DNA of 64,000 nucleotides from positions 6,262,001 to 6,326,000 of the forward strand of contig NZ_CP108053.1 in assembly GCF_036173105.1 (NCBI RefSeq), given 5' to 3'. Origin of the DNA: Streptomyces sp. NBC_00287. Its GTDB lineage: Bacteria > Actinomycetota > Actinomycetes > Streptomycetales > Streptomycetaceae. The notes beneath the pieces are model-generated. The model was not told the DNA's origin. It ran no database searches and saw nothing but the letters and a program-made list of their open reading frames with translations. Positions 43,237 through 51,057 of this stretch are shown one piece after another. Made by a program: the position numbers and the translations under genes. The number at the start of each line of letters is the position of its first letter. The first letter of the stretch is position 1.

Positions 43237-43854
43237 ATGGGTGTGGCGATCCGGACGGCGACCGAGGCGGACCGGGACTTTGTGGTGCGGCTGCTGGACG
43301 AGGCCTTCCAGGACGATCCGGTCAGTGGCTGGGTCTTTCCCGGTGCCGAGTACCGCCGGGCGACCCATCACCGGCTGATGGCGGCCTTCACCGACATCGT
43401 GCTCGCCGACGGACGCATCGATCTCACCGAGGACGGCTCGGCCTGTGCGCTGTGGCTGCCGACGCCCGCCGGGGAGCACGACCCCGACGACGACGGGCCC
43501 GCGCAGCTCCGTGACGCCGTCGACCCGGCGAACGAGCGCGTCGAGTTGATCGGCCGGCTCACCGCCGGGATCCACCCCTGCGACCGCGCCCACGAGTACC
43601 TGTGGATGATCGGCGTCTCCCCGCAGCGGCAGGGCGAGGGCCTCGGCTCCGCGCTCATCGGCGCCGTACTCGACCGCTGTGACGGCGACGGCGTCCCCGC
43701 GTACCTGGAGGCGAGCAGCGCCCGCAGCCGGAAGCTGTACGAGCGCCTCGGCTTCGAACTCCTCGGCAGCCCCCTCGACCTGCCCGAGGGCCCGCAGATG
43801 TTCCCCATGTGGCGCGAACCCCGCGAACTCCGCGAACTCCGCGCCGCCCGCTAG
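43237..43854 (+). CDS. GNAT-family N-acetyltransferase
   Basis: 205 residues (MGVAIRTATEADRDFVVRLLDEAFQDDPVSGWVFP). The acetyl-CoA motif is GVSPQRQGEGLGSALIGAVLDRCDG, followed by ARSRKLYERLGFELLG. The start has GGGGCGGA upstream. The acceptor is unknown. It is convergent with a TetR gene; the two stops share one CTAG, so the coding regions overlap by four bases. Confidence 0.88.
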   Translation: MGVAIRTATEADRDFVVRLLDEAFQDDPVSGWVFPGAEYRRATHHRLMAAFTDIVLADGRIDLTEDGSACALWLPTPAGEHDPDDDGPAQLRDAVDPANERVELIGRLTAGIHPCDRAHEYLWMIGVSPQRQGEGLGSALIGAVLDRCDGDGVPAYLEASSARSRKLYERLGFELLGSPLDLPEGPQMFPMWREPRELRELRAAR

Positions 43855-44441
43855 GCCTCCGGCACCACCGTCTCCACGATCCGCTCGATCAACCCCTCCG
43901 GAACCCCCACCCCCGGCAACACCCCCTCCAGCACCCCCGGCAGCGTCAGATGCTCCAAGATCAGGCCGAGCATGGCCAGATAGAGCACCGTCACGGTCTC
44001 GTCGCCGCCGGGCAGCCCCGCGGCCCGGTGGAACTCCATGCCCTCCGTCAGGTCCCCGCGCACCGACTCCGTGTACGACGCCCGCAGTTCGGGCCGCCGG
44101 GTCGCCTCCAGGCGCATCTCCAGGAGCGCGAGATAGCCGGTGCGGTCGCGGGTGGCCCGGCCCATCAGGTCGTGCATGAACGCGGTGACCAGTGACCGGT
44201 CCTTCGGCCGCTGGAGCAGCTCCGCGATCACCTCGGGGTCGGGGGCCAGCCGTACATGCAGCCGGGTGTCGATCTGGCGCAGTAGGTCGTCGCGCCCGGT
44301 GAAGTAGTTGGAGGCCGTGCCCACCGGCACCCCGGCCTCGGCGTCCACCGCGCGGAACGTCAGCCCGCGCGCCCCCTCCCGTGCGAGCACCTCCACACCG
44401 GCGTCCACCAGCGCCGCGCGCCGCTCCGGATTCCTGGCCAA
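43851..44441 (-). CDS. TetR-family transcriptional regulator
   Basis: 196 residues from a TTG at 44441, with GGAGAGGAG upstream. The N-terminal helix-turn-helix reads ARGLTFRAVDAEAGVPVGTASNYFTGRDDLLRQI. The C-terminal effector domain has no recognised ligand signature. It is divergent from a dihydrofolate reductase-like gene, with a perfect 14-base palindrome between, so it probably represses that gene and itself. Confidence 0.88.
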   Translation of the reverse strand: MARNPERRAALVDAGVEVLAREGARGLTFRAVDAEAGVPVGTASNYFTGRDDLLRQIDTRLHVRLAPDPEVIAELLQRPKDRSLVTAFMHDLMGRATRDRTGYLALLEMRLEATRRPELRASYTESVRGDLTEGMEFHRAAGLPGGDETVTVLYLAMLGLILEHLTLPGVLEGVLPGVGVPEGLIERIVETVVPEA

Positions 44442-44510
44442 TGCGGAATCTCCTCTCCCACTTCAATCCCGTTCCCGGAAAAAGCTTGCAACCACTACAG
44501 ACGAAGTACT

Positions 44511-44524
44511 ACAACTGCAGTTGT
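44511..44524. promoter_or_regulatory. Perfect palindromic operator ACAACTGCAGTTGT
   Basis: 14 bases, fully self-complementary, between the divergent TetR and RibD/DHFR-like genes. It lies 32 bases before the reductase start. It is the best candidate site for the adjacent TetR protein. Confidence 0.75.
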
Positions 44525-44555
44525 TCAAACGACAGCTTAAGGAAAGAGACCCGGC

Positions 44556-45143
44556 TTGCGAAAGCTCACGTACTACATCGCCTGCTCCATCGACGGCTTC
44601 ATCGGAGACCCGAACGGCGACGCCACATCGATGTTCGCGTTCCTGGACGAGGAGTTCCTCGGCTACCTCGCCTCGACCTGGCCGGACACCATCGCCGCCC
44701 AGGGCCGCGAACAGCTCGGCCTCAAGGGCGCCGAGAACCTCCACTTCGACACGGTGATCCAGGGCCGCGGCAGCTACCAGCTCGCCCTCGACACCGGCAC
44801 CACCAGCCCGTACGGCCATCTGCGCGAGTACGTCGCCTCGCGCTCCCTCGGTCCCTCCCCGGACCCGAACGTGACCGTGATCGACGGCGACCTGGTCGCC
44901 CGGATCCGTGAGCTGAAGGCCGAGGAGAGCGAGCTCGGCATCTGGCTCTGCGGCGGCTCCCAGATCGCGGGCGAACTGCTCGACGAGATCGACGAGCTGG
45001 TCATCAAGACCTATCCGCAGGTCTACGGCTCGGGGATGCCGATGTTCGGTGGTGCCGGGTTCGCCGTCAGCGACTTCACCCTGCAAGATGTCCGCACGTT
45101 CGGTAACGGAGTGCTCGTCCGCACCTACGCACGGAAGCGCTGA
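44556..45143 (+). CDS. RibD C-terminal/dihydrofolate reductase-like protein
   Basis: 195 residues from a TTG at 44556 (MRKLTYYIACSIDGFIGDPNGDATSMFAFLDEEFLGYL). The N-terminal SIDGFIG and later LWLCGGSQIAGELLDEIDELVIK are typical of the YyaP/RibD-C family of NADPH reductases. The substrate is unknown; family members are usually not true DHFRs. AAGGAAAG lies upstream. It is probably controlled by the divergent TetR via the ACAACTGCAGTTGT palindrome. Confidence 0.85.
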   Translation: MRKLTYYIACSIDGFIGDPNGDATSMFAFLDEEFLGYLASTWPDTIAAQGREQLGLKGAENLHFDTVIQGRGSYQLALDTGTTSPYGHLREYVASRSLGPSPDPNVTVIDGDLVARIRELKAEESELGIWLCGGSQIAGELLDEIDELVIKTYPQVYGSGMPMFGGAGFAVSDFTLQDVRTFGNGVLVRTYARKR

Positions 45144-45161
45144 TCGGCCTACCCTGGTGGC

Positions 45162-45428
45162 ATGGACAGCGAAGAACACGCCTGTCCCGTATGCGGACAG
45201 TCCGTCGAAACGGTCGTCCGGCGCCACAAGACGCTGGGCGCATGGGTACCGCGCTGGGTGGCAGGACCCTGCCGTAATCCCAAGTGCGAGGCATTCGTCC
45301 CCGAAGGCGCCGAGGAAGACCCTCGCGAGCCCCACCCGCACCACCACCGGCGCCACGCGCACCACGAGCAAACCGAACAGCCCGAGCGCCGGGAGGAGCC
45401 CGAGGAACCCGCCGCGAGCAATTCCTGA
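45162..45428 (+). CDS. Small zinc-ribbon protein with His-rich tail
   Basis: 88 residues (MDSEEHACPVCGQSVETVVRRHKTLGAWVPRWVAGPCRNPKCEAFVPEG). CPVCG and CRNPKC form a CxxC...CxxxC zinc ribbon. The tail is rich in His, Glu and Pro (PHPHHHRRHAHHEQ). A TACCCT 8 bases upstream suggests a leaderless transcript. The product might bind or buffer metal; this is inference. No relative is named. Confidence 0.65.
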   Translation: MDSEEHACPVCGQSVETVVRRHKTLGAWVPRWVAGPCRNPKCEAFVPEGAEEDPREPHPHHHRRHAHHEQTEQPERREEPEEPAASNS

Positions 45429-45445
45429 AACGTCGTCCCGAACCA

Positions 45446-45475
45446 TGTCGAGAACCCGGGCCCGGCTCCGACGTC
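45446..45475 (+). promoter_or_regulatory. ECF42-type promoter
   Basis: TGTCGA (45446-45451), 20 bases, CGTC (45472-45475). These match the -35 and -10 strings reported for ECF42 sigma factors. It lies 48 bases upstream of the DGPF gene, whose neighbour encodes such a sigma factor, so autoregulation is likely. Confidence 0.6.
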
Positions 45476-45522
45476 CCCTGTGAGAGCCGCCCGACAGGCG
45501 GCGCGAGACAAAGGAGCCAGTC

Positions 45523-45936
45523 ATGAAGTACCTGGTCATGGTGCAGGGCAGCCAGGCGGACTACGAGGCGATGAAGGGCAAGGCGTCCGAGAACTCGCCG
45601 GCCTGGACCGAACAGGACGTGCAGGCGATGTACGCCTTCATGGGCGCGCTCAACGACGACCTCGCCGAGACCGGCGAACTGGTCGACGGCCAGGGTCTGG
45701 TCGAGCCCGCCCGCACCCGGCACGTGGATCTCGGCGCGGACGGCAAGCCCGTCATCACCGACGGCCCCTACGGCGAGACCAAGGAGCTGCTGGCCGGCTA
45801 CTGGGTCCTGGACTGCGCGAGCCTGGAGCGGGTCACGGAGATCGCCGCCCGTGTTCTGCAGTGCCCCCAGCCCGAAGGCGCGCCCGTCTACCCGGTAGTG
45901 ATCCGGCCCATCGACGAGGGCACCGGAGACGTCTGA
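45523..45936 (+). CDS. YCII-related DGPF-domain protein
   Basis: 137 residues (MKYLVMVQGSQADYEAMKGKASENSPAWTEQDVQAMYAFMGALNDDLAETGELVDGQGL). The VITDGPYGETKELLAGYWVLDC segment is the DGPF motif. DGPF proteins are the conserved genetic partners of ECF42 sigma factors; the biochemical role is unknown. AAAGGAGCC precedes the ATG. The sigma gene starts 5 bases after the stop. Confidence 0.88.
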   Translation: MKYLVMVQGSQADYEAMKGKASENSPAWTEQDVQAMYAFMGALNDDLAETGELVDGQGLVEPARTRHVDLGADGKPVITDGPYGETKELLAGYWVLDCASLERVTEIAARVLQCPQPEGAPVYPVVIRPIDEGTGDV

Positions 45937-45941
45937 ACCCC

Positions 45942-47135
45942 ATGAGCGACACCGTCGAGGACCTGCTGCGCCACCACGCGCCGCAGGTCCTCGGTGCGCT
46001 CGTGCGCCGGTACGGCCATTTCGACGCTGCCGAGGACGCCGTACAGGAGGCGCTGCTCGCCGCGGCCGGGCAGTGGCCGGCGGCCGGGGTGCCGGACAAT
46101 CCGCGCGGCTGGCTCATCAAGGTGGCCTCGCGGCGGCTGGTGGACGCGCTGCGGGCCGACGACGCCCGGCGGGCTCGGGAGGAGAAGGCGGTGGCGCTCA
46201 GCCTCCGCAGGGGAGAAGACCGCGCTCCTCAGGAGGACGACACCCTCTCCCTCCTGTTCCTCTGCTGCCACCCGGACCTCACCCCGCCCGCGCAGATCGC
46301 GCTCACCCTGCGCGCGGTCGGCGGTCTCACCACGGCGGAGATCGCCCGCGCCTGGCTCGTTCCCGAGGCGACCATGGCCCAGCGGATCAGCCGGGCCAAG
46401 CAGAAGCTGCGCGGGGTGAGCTTCGGTCGCCCGGACAACTGGGTGGAGCGGCTGCCCGCAGTCCTGCACACCCTCTACCTGATCTTCAACGAGGGCTATA
46501 CGGCGACCTCGGGCACCAGCCTCCAGCGACGCGACCTCTCCGGCGAGGCGATCCGGCTGACGCGGACGGCCCACCGGCTGCTCCCGGACACCGGTGAGGT
46601 GGCCGGGCTGCTCGCCCTGATGCTGCTCACCGACGCCCGCCGCGACGCCCGCACCGGCCCGCACGGCGACCTCGTGCCCCTCGACGAACAGGACCGCGAC
46701 CGCTGGGACAAGGCCGCGATCGAGGAGGGCGTCGCGCTGGTCACCCACGCCCTTGGGTACGGCCCCGCCGGCCCCTACCAACTGCGCGCGGCCATCGCCG
46801 CCGTCCACGACGAGGCGCCCTCCGCTGACGCCACGGACTGGCGGGAGATCCTGGGCCTCTACGACGTGCTGGTGGGCCTCGTCCCCGGCCCCGTCGAGCG
46901 CCTCAACCGCGCGGTCGCCGTCGCCATGGTGCGCGGACCGGAGGCGGGCCTTCGGGAAGTGGAGGCGCTGGAGGGGGAGTTGGGGCATCGGCGGGATGCC
47001 GTACGGGGGCATCTGCTGGAGCGGGCGGGGGCGTACGACGAAGCGTGCGCCGCCTACGAATCGGCGGCCGCGCAGACCATGAGCCTGCCCGAGCAGCGCT
47101 ATTTGCGGGGGCGGGCGGCCCGGCTGAGGCCTTAA
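45942..47135 (+). CDS. ECF42-group sigma factor with C-terminal TPR extension
   Basis: 397 residues, about twice the length of a simple ECF sigma factor. Region 2 (YGHFDAAEDAVQEALLAAAGQW, then NPRGWLIKVASRRLVDALR) and region 4 (VGGLTTAEIARAWLVPEATMAQRISRAKQKLR) lie in the first ~170 residues. The following ~225 residues are the helical, TPR-like domain (FNEGYTATSG, then LNRAVAVAMVRGPEAGL) that defines ECF42. In this group the C-terminal domain is needed for activity, and no classical anti-sigma factor is encoded nearby. The inducing signal is unknown. Confidence 0.92.
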   Translation: MSDTVEDLLRHHAPQVLGALVRRYGHFDAAEDAVQEALLAAAGQWPAAGVPDNPRGWLIKVASRRLVDALRADDARRAREEKAVALSLRRGEDRAPQEDDTLSLLFLCCHPDLTPPAQIALTLRAVGGLTTAEIARAWLVPEATMAQRISRAKQKLRGVSFGRPDNWVERLPAVLHTLYLIFNEGYTATSGTSLQRRDLSGEAIRLTRTAHRLLPDTGEVAGLLALMLLTDARRDARTGPHGDLVPLDEQDRDRWDKAAIEEGVALVTHALGYGPAGPYQLRAAIAAVHDEAPSADATDWREILGLYDVLVGLVPGPVERLNRAVAVAMVRGPEAGLREVEALEGELGHRRDAVRGHLLERAGAYDEACAAYESAAAQTMSLPEQRYLRGRAARLRP

Positions 47136-47144
47136 CGTGGCGTC

Positions 47145-47471
47145 ATGTCCACAACCATCGTGCACCTCACCGAACGCTCCCTGTGGGAGGAGGCCCGCGC
47201 CCGGGGGACGTACGCGATGTCGACCCGCGGCCGCACCCTCCAGGAGGAGGGCTTCATCCACTGCTCGACCCGCGAGCAACTGCCGAAAGTGGCCGCTTTC
47301 CTCTATTCCGACTACGACGGCCCCGACGAGCTCGTCCTGCTCGTCATCGACCCCGCCCGGCTCGGCGCACCGCTGAAGTACGAGGCCCCCGAGCCCGGTG
47401 CCGAGGAGTTCCCGCACATCTACGGGCCGATTCCGGTGGACGCCGTGGTGGGGGTCGAGCCGTGGGTCTGA
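47145..47471 (+). CDS. DUF952 protein
   Basis: 108 residues (MSTTIVHLTERSLWEEARARGTYAMSTRGRTLQEEGFIHCSTREQLPKVA). The GFIHCS and FPHIYGPIP strings are the DUF952 hallmarks. Members are small cytoplasmic proteins related to an ADP-ribosyltransferase-like fold, without a settled function. It lies 9 bases after the ECF42 stop, so it may be co-transcribed. Confidence 0.85.
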   Translation: MSTTIVHLTERSLWEEARARGTYAMSTRGRTLQEEGFIHCSTREQLPKVAAFLYSDYDGPDELVLLVIDPARLGAPLKYEAPEPGAEEFPHIYGPIPVDAVVGVEPWV

Positions 47472-47707
47472 CCGGGCGGCGCCGGTTATGGCGGTGGGTC
47501 GTGGCCGTGTGGGTGGTCGCGGTGGCCGTCGGCGGCGGGCTCACGCTGTGGCTCCAGGACGCGGGGGAGCCGGAGAAGCTGCACCAGTGGCAGCAGGCGG
47601 AGCCCCGGGACGTCGACATGGACTCCGACTGCCCGGGCCCCGGCATCACGCAGCCGCCCCGGGACGACGGGCGGATCGTCCTGTGCGCCTACGCGACGAC
47701 CCGCTAG
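47462..47707 (+). CDS. Small membrane-anchored protein, hypothetical
   Basis: 81 residues from a GTG at 47462 that overlaps the end of the DUF952 gene. One transmembrane segment (about 10-30, WRWVVAVWVVAVAVGGGLTLWL) is followed by an extracytoplasmic domain with two cysteines (MDSDCPGPG and VLCAY) that could form a disulfide. The stop shares CTAG with the convergent glyoxalase-like gene. No function is recognised. Confidence 0.65.
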   Translation: MGLTGRRRLWRWVVAVWVVAVAVGGGLTLWLQDAGEPEKLHQWQQAEPRDVDMDSDCPGPGITQPPRDDGRIVLCAYATTR

Positions 47708-48438
47708 GCCGGCAGCCCGCCCGTCTGCGGATCCCGTCCCGTCAGGCAGTAGGTGCCGCCCGCCGGATCGCGCATCACACGCCAGTGGGCGCCGCTGTAC
47801 ACGAGCGTGGCGCCCAGCTGTTCGTGGGCCGTGCGGGCGGCGTCGATGTCCGCGCAGGCCAGGTCGAGATGGGCCGCGGCGGGGCGCTCCTCGCCGAGCC
47901 GCTGGAGCAGGATGCGGATCGGCATCCCGGCCGGCGGCTTGACCACGTGGAACTCCGGGAGGGAACCCGGCAGCGACTCCCAGCCGGGCAACAGGGCGCT
48001 CCAGAAGGCGACTTCGGCGTCGTAGAGCGAAGGCGGGATGTCCAGGCAGACCTGGTCGAGGCGGGTTCCGCGCACCACGGGCGGGCGCAGGGACTCCCCG
48101 TGCCAGGGCACCGCGCAGAACAACTGCCCGGCCGGTGAGCGAAGTACGGCCCAGCCGTCGTGCTCGGCGACCATCCCGGCCCCGACCCGCCGGGCCTCCT
48201 TCACGAAGCCCGTGACGTCCTCGACGGCGAAGTCCAAGTGGGCGCCGCCGGGCCCCTCCGTGACGCCCTGGCCCTTGACGCAGGCGTCGCCGGACTCGGG
48301 CAGGAGTGTCACGAACTCGCCCTGATCACCCCGGAGTTCGGACAGACGCGTGCCGGTGACGGCGGTCCAGAAGTCGCAGGCGGGGCCGAAGACGGCGGCG
48401 GGCCGGTCGACGAAGGCGTACGTCCAGCGAATGGTCAT
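47704..48438 (-). CDS. Tandem VOC/glyoxalase-like domain protein
   Basis: 244 residues from the ATG at 48438 (MTIRWTYAFVDRPAAVFGPACDFWTAVTGTRLSELRG). Two vicinal-oxygen-chelate modules: the first ends in FVTLLPESGD, then AHLDFAVEDV; the second holds LDQVCLDIPPSLYDAEVAFWSALL, then AHLDLACADIDAA. Such proteins bind metal or small ligands (antibiotic binding, lyase, dioxygenase). The substrate is unknown. A second VOC gene lies directly upstream. Confidence 0.85.
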   Translation of the reverse strand: MTIRWTYAFVDRPAAVFGPACDFWTAVTGTRLSELRGDQGEFVTLLPESGDACVKGQGVTEGPGGAHLDFAVEDVTGFVKEARRVGAGMVAEHDGWAVLRSPAGQLFCAVPWHGESLRPPVVRGTRLDQVCLDIPPSLYDAEVAFWSALLPGWESLPGSLPEFHVVKPPAGMPIRILLQRLGEERPAAAHLDLACADIDAARTAHEQLGATLVYSGAHWRVMRDPAGGTYCLTGRDPQTGGLPA

Positions 48439-48452
48439 GGACGTGATCGTAG

Positions 48453-48872
48453 TCAGCCCTGCTTCGACGGCTCCATGAAGCGCAGCATGTTCCCGGCCGG
48501 GTCCCGGAAGGCGCAGTCGCGCACGCCGTACGGCTGGTCCGTCGGCTCCTGGATCACATCGGCGCCGGACTCCCGTACCCGCGCGAACAGCTCGTCGCAG
48601 TCGGAGGTGGTGAAGTTGACCCCGCGCAGCACGCCCTTGGCGAGCAGCTGGGCCATCACCTCCTTGTCGGCGGGGGAGGTGTCCGGGTCCGCGGCGGGAG
48701 GCTCCAGCACGATCTCCACGTCCGGCTGCAAGGGCGAGCCGACGGTCACCCACCGCATCCCCTCGAACCCGACGTCACCGCGGACCTCGAGGCCCAGGAC
48801 GTCGCGGTAGAAGGCGATCGCCTTGTCGTGGTCGTCGACGGCGAGGAAGCACTGCTTCAGTTTGATGTCCAT
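48453..48872 (-). CDS. VOC-family (glyoxalase/bleomycin-resistance-like) protein
   Basis: 139 residues (MDIKLKQCFLAVDDHDKAIAFYRDVLGLEVRGDVGFEGMRWVTVGSPLQPDVEIVLE). Paired beta-alpha-beta-beta-beta modules, with GVNFTTSDCDELFARVRESGADVIQEPTDQPYGVRDCAFRDPAGNMLRF. Expected metal positions are partly kept. It lies between an AraC-type regulator and another VOC gene, all on the minus strand, so they may form one unit. Confidence 0.87.
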   Translation of the reverse strand: MDIKLKQCFLAVDDHDKAIAFYRDVLGLEVRGDVGFEGMRWVTVGSPLQPDVEIVLEPPAADPDTSPADKEVMAQLLAKGVLRGVNFTTSDCDELFARVRESGADVIQEPTDQPYGVRDCAFRDPAGNMLRFMEPSKQG

Positions 48873-48925
48873 GACGGCAGACTAGGCCGCGACCGCGGAT
48901 TCGGCCGCTACGACTGCTACGGCCT

Positions 48926-49318
48926 CTACGACCGCCTCGGCCGGGTGTACCGGCGGGCCACACACGCCGGAATCACCTCGCCGTCCGCGTGCGAGCGGGC
49001 CCGGTAGGCGCTCGGGGTCTCCCCGACCAGCTCGGTGAAGCGCGCGCTGAAGGAGCCGAGGGAGGTACAGCCGACCGCCATGCACACCTCCGTCACGCTC
49101 ATGTCGCCGCGCCGCAGCAGCGCCTTGGCGCGCTCGATCCGGCGCGTCATGAGATAGCCGTACGGTGTCTCGCCGTACGCGGCGCGGAAGCTGCGCTGGA
49201 AGTGGCCCGGGGACATCAGCGCGGTCCGGGCGAGCGCCGTGACGTCGAGGGGCTCGGTGTACTCGCGGTCCATACGGTCGCGCGCCTGCCGCAGCCGGAC
49301 CAGATCCTCGGTGTTCAC
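48926..49318 (-). CDS. AraC-family transcriptional regulator (DNA-binding domain only)
   Basis: 130 residues from a GTG at 49318. The protein is essentially one AraC DNA-binding domain: LDVTALARTALMSPGHFQRSFRAAYGETPYGYLMTRRIERAKALLRRG, then VTEVCMAVGCTSLGSFSARFTELVGETPSAYR. No separate effector domain is present. It probably controls the two downstream VOC genes on the same strand. Confidence 0.88.
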   Translation of the reverse strand: MNTEDLVRLRQARDRMDREYTEPLDVTALARTALMSPGHFQRSFRAAYGETPYGYLMTRRIERAKALLRRGDMSVTEVCMAVGCTSLGSFSARFTELVGETPSAYRARSHADGEVIPACVARRYTRPRRS

Positions 49319-49340
49319 CCCGCCAGCATGGCACGAACGA

Positions 49341-49384
49341 CCGAAGGGGCCCGGCCGCGTGATGATGCGGCCGGGCCCCTTCGG
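49341..49384. terminator. Terminator of sodN
   Basis: Perfect 18-base stem: 49341-49358 with 49367-49384 around GTGATGAT. It lies about 65 bases past the sodN stop on the minus strand and just upstream of the AraC gene start. Confidence 0.9.
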
Positions 49385-49448
49385 GGATGCCCTTCGACCT
49401 GCGATGGTGCACCGACCGCCGGTCGCGGCGATCCGAACAGGTCCTGGA

Positions 49449-49844
49449 TCAGGCCTTCTTGGTCTCCCAGAAGATCTTGTCGATCTGGGCGATGTAGTCC
49501 AGCGCCTTCTGGCCGGTGGCCGGGTCGGTGGACGCCTTGGCGGCCGACAGGGCCTTCAGGGCGTCGTTGACCAGCTGGTGCAGCTCCGGGTACTTCTCGA
49601 AGTGCGGGGGCTTGAAGTAGTCGCTCCACAGGACCGACACGTGGTGCTTGGCGAGCTCGGCGCGCTGCTCCTTGATGACGGTGGCACGCGCCTGGAAGTG
49701 CGGGTCGTCGTTGGCGGCCATCTTCTCCTGCACGGCCTTGACCGACTCCGCCTCGATGCGGGCCTGGGCCGGGTCGTACACACCGCAGGGCAGGTCGCAG
49801 TGTGCGCTGACCTTCACCTTGGGGGCAAACAGGCGGGAAAGCAT
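49449..49844 (-). CDS. sodN: Nickel superoxide dismutase (precursor)
   Basis: 131 residues. A 14-residue propeptide (MLSRLFAPKVKVSA) precedes the nickel hook HCDLPCGVYDPAQ. After cleavage His1, Cys2 and Cys6 bind nickel. The rest is the four-helix body of the hexamer. It disproportionates superoxide in the cytoplasm. In S. coelicolor, Nur and nickel regulate it partly through a small RNA from sodF; that cannot be checked here. The protease gene sodX is divergent. Confidence 0.97.
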   Translation of the reverse strand: MLSRLFAPKVKVSAHCDLPCGVYDPAQARIEAESVKAVQEKMAANDDPHFQARATVIKEQRAELAKHHVSVLWSDYFKPPHFEKYPELHQLVNDALKALSAAKASTDPATGQKALDYIAQIDKIFWETKKA

Positions 49845-49989
49845 GGAGCATTCCTTCCTCGTGATCGTCTTCTCAGGTGGGACATTACTCCCTGAGGGAC
49901 GGGTTTTCGCGAGTGCCCCCATGGGCTTAGGACAAAAGTCCAGGGTCAGACTGAGACTGGTGGAGGATAGGACCGGGGAGGTGCCGGTG

Positions 49990-50424
49990 ATGCCGGAACT
50001 GTCGCAGGAGACCGAACGCGGGCGGCCGTTGCTGCCCTTCGGGCCGGCCGAGGTGACCGGGCCGTCCATGGTGCCCACGCTGCACCACGGGGACCGGCTG
50101 CTGGTGCACTACGGGGCTCGGATCCGGCCCGGTGACGTGGTCGTTCTGCGCCATCCGTTCCAGCAGGACCTGTTGGTCGTCAAGCGGGCCGCGGAGCGGC
50201 GCGAGGGCGGCTGGTGGGTGCTCGGGGACAACACGTACGCGGGCGGGGACAGCACGGACTACGGGACGGTCCCGGCGGAGCTGGTGCTGGGCAGGGTGCG
50301 GGGGCGGTTCCGGCCGCGCAGGGCGGATCAGCGCTCGCCGTTCGCGCTGGTGCGCTGGGCGCTGTCCGCCGTACGGCCCGTGCTGTCCGACCGGTCCGCC
50401 TCCAGGCGCTTGCGGGCGCGGTAG
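49990..50424 (+). CDS. sodX: Nickel-SOD maturation protease SodX (S26 signal-peptidase-like)
   Basis: 144 residues from the ATG at 49990, with GGGGAGG upstream. Serine-lysine signal-peptidase fold without a membrane anchor: catalytic Ser in VTGPSMVPTLHHGDRLLVHYG, Lys in QDLLVVKRAAER, then WWVLGDNTYAGGDSTDYG. It removes the SodN propeptide to free the nickel-binding histidine. It is divergent from sodN. Its 3' end runs 97 bases antisense into the CGNR gene. An upstream in-frame ATG at 49921 is less likely. Confidence 0.93.
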   Translation: MPELSQETERGRPLLPFGPAEVTGPSMVPTLHHGDRLLVHYGARIRPGDVVVLRHPFQQDLLVVKRAAERREGGWWVLGDNTYAGGDSTDYGTVPAELVLGRVRGRFRPRRADQRSPFALVRWALSAVRPVLSDRSASRRLRAR

Positions 50425-50957
50425 GCGGCCACGTTCGCGCGGGTGGCACAGCGGTCGGAGCAGTAGCGCCGGGAGCGGTTGGTCGAGGTGTCGAGGTAGG
50501 CGTTGCGGCACGGTGCTGCCTCGCACAGGCCGAGGCGGTCCACGCCGTACTCCGTGAGATGGAAGGCCAGGCCCATCGCCGCGATGGCCGCGTACCCCGC
50601 GGTCGCGTTCGAGGGGTGGTCGGCGAGGTGCATGTGCCACAGCGGGCGGCCGTCGTCGTCCCGGAAGTCGTGTCCGGAGATCTGCGGGCTGACCGGGAAC
50701 TCCAGCAGCAGTGAGTTCAGCAGGTCCACCGCGAGGGTCTCGTCGCCGCCGTCCGCCGCCTCGAAGACCGCGCGCAGGCGGGCCCGGACCGAGCGGAAGC
50801 GGGTGACGTCCGCGTCCGTCGCGCGGCGGCCGGCCGACTGGTTCACGCCGAACAGATCGCGGACGGCCTCGACCGACGTCAGCGCGTCCTTGCCCCGGGC
50901 CGGGTCCTCGCTGTTGACGAGGCGTACCGCGTAGTCCGAGTAATAGGCCAGTTCCAC
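50328..50957 (-). CDS. CGNR zinc-finger regulator (ABATE domain)
   Basis: 209 residues from a GTG at 50957. The N-terminal stress-sensing-type ABATE domain (MELAYYSDYAVRLVNSEDP, then FRSVRARLRAVFEAADGGDE) is followed by the zinc finger LCEAAPCRNAYLDTSTNRSRRYCSDRCATRANVAAYRARK, with the CGNR-like CRNAY variant. It is a probable transcription factor of unknown target. The last ~32 codons overlap the convergent sodX gene; the C-terminal tail is low-complexity. Confidence 0.87.
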   Translation of the reverse strand: MELAYYSDYAVRLVNSEDPARGKDALTSVEAVRDLFGVNQSAGRRATDADVTRFRSVRARLRAVFEAADGGDETLAVDLLNSLLLEFPVSPQISGHDFRDDDGRPLWHMHLADHPSNATAGYAAIAAMGLAFHLTEYGVDRLGLCEAAPCRNAYLDTSTNRSRRYCSDRCATRANVAAYRARKRLEADRSDSTGRTADSAQRTSANGER

Positions 50958-51057
50958 TTGTAGTCCTTACGGAGGCGTTCTATGGTCGTGCTGCGGTCGG
51001 GGTAACAGACGATCGTGCTTCCAGGGTATTACGCGTACGTCCAAAGAGGGGGCTCCC

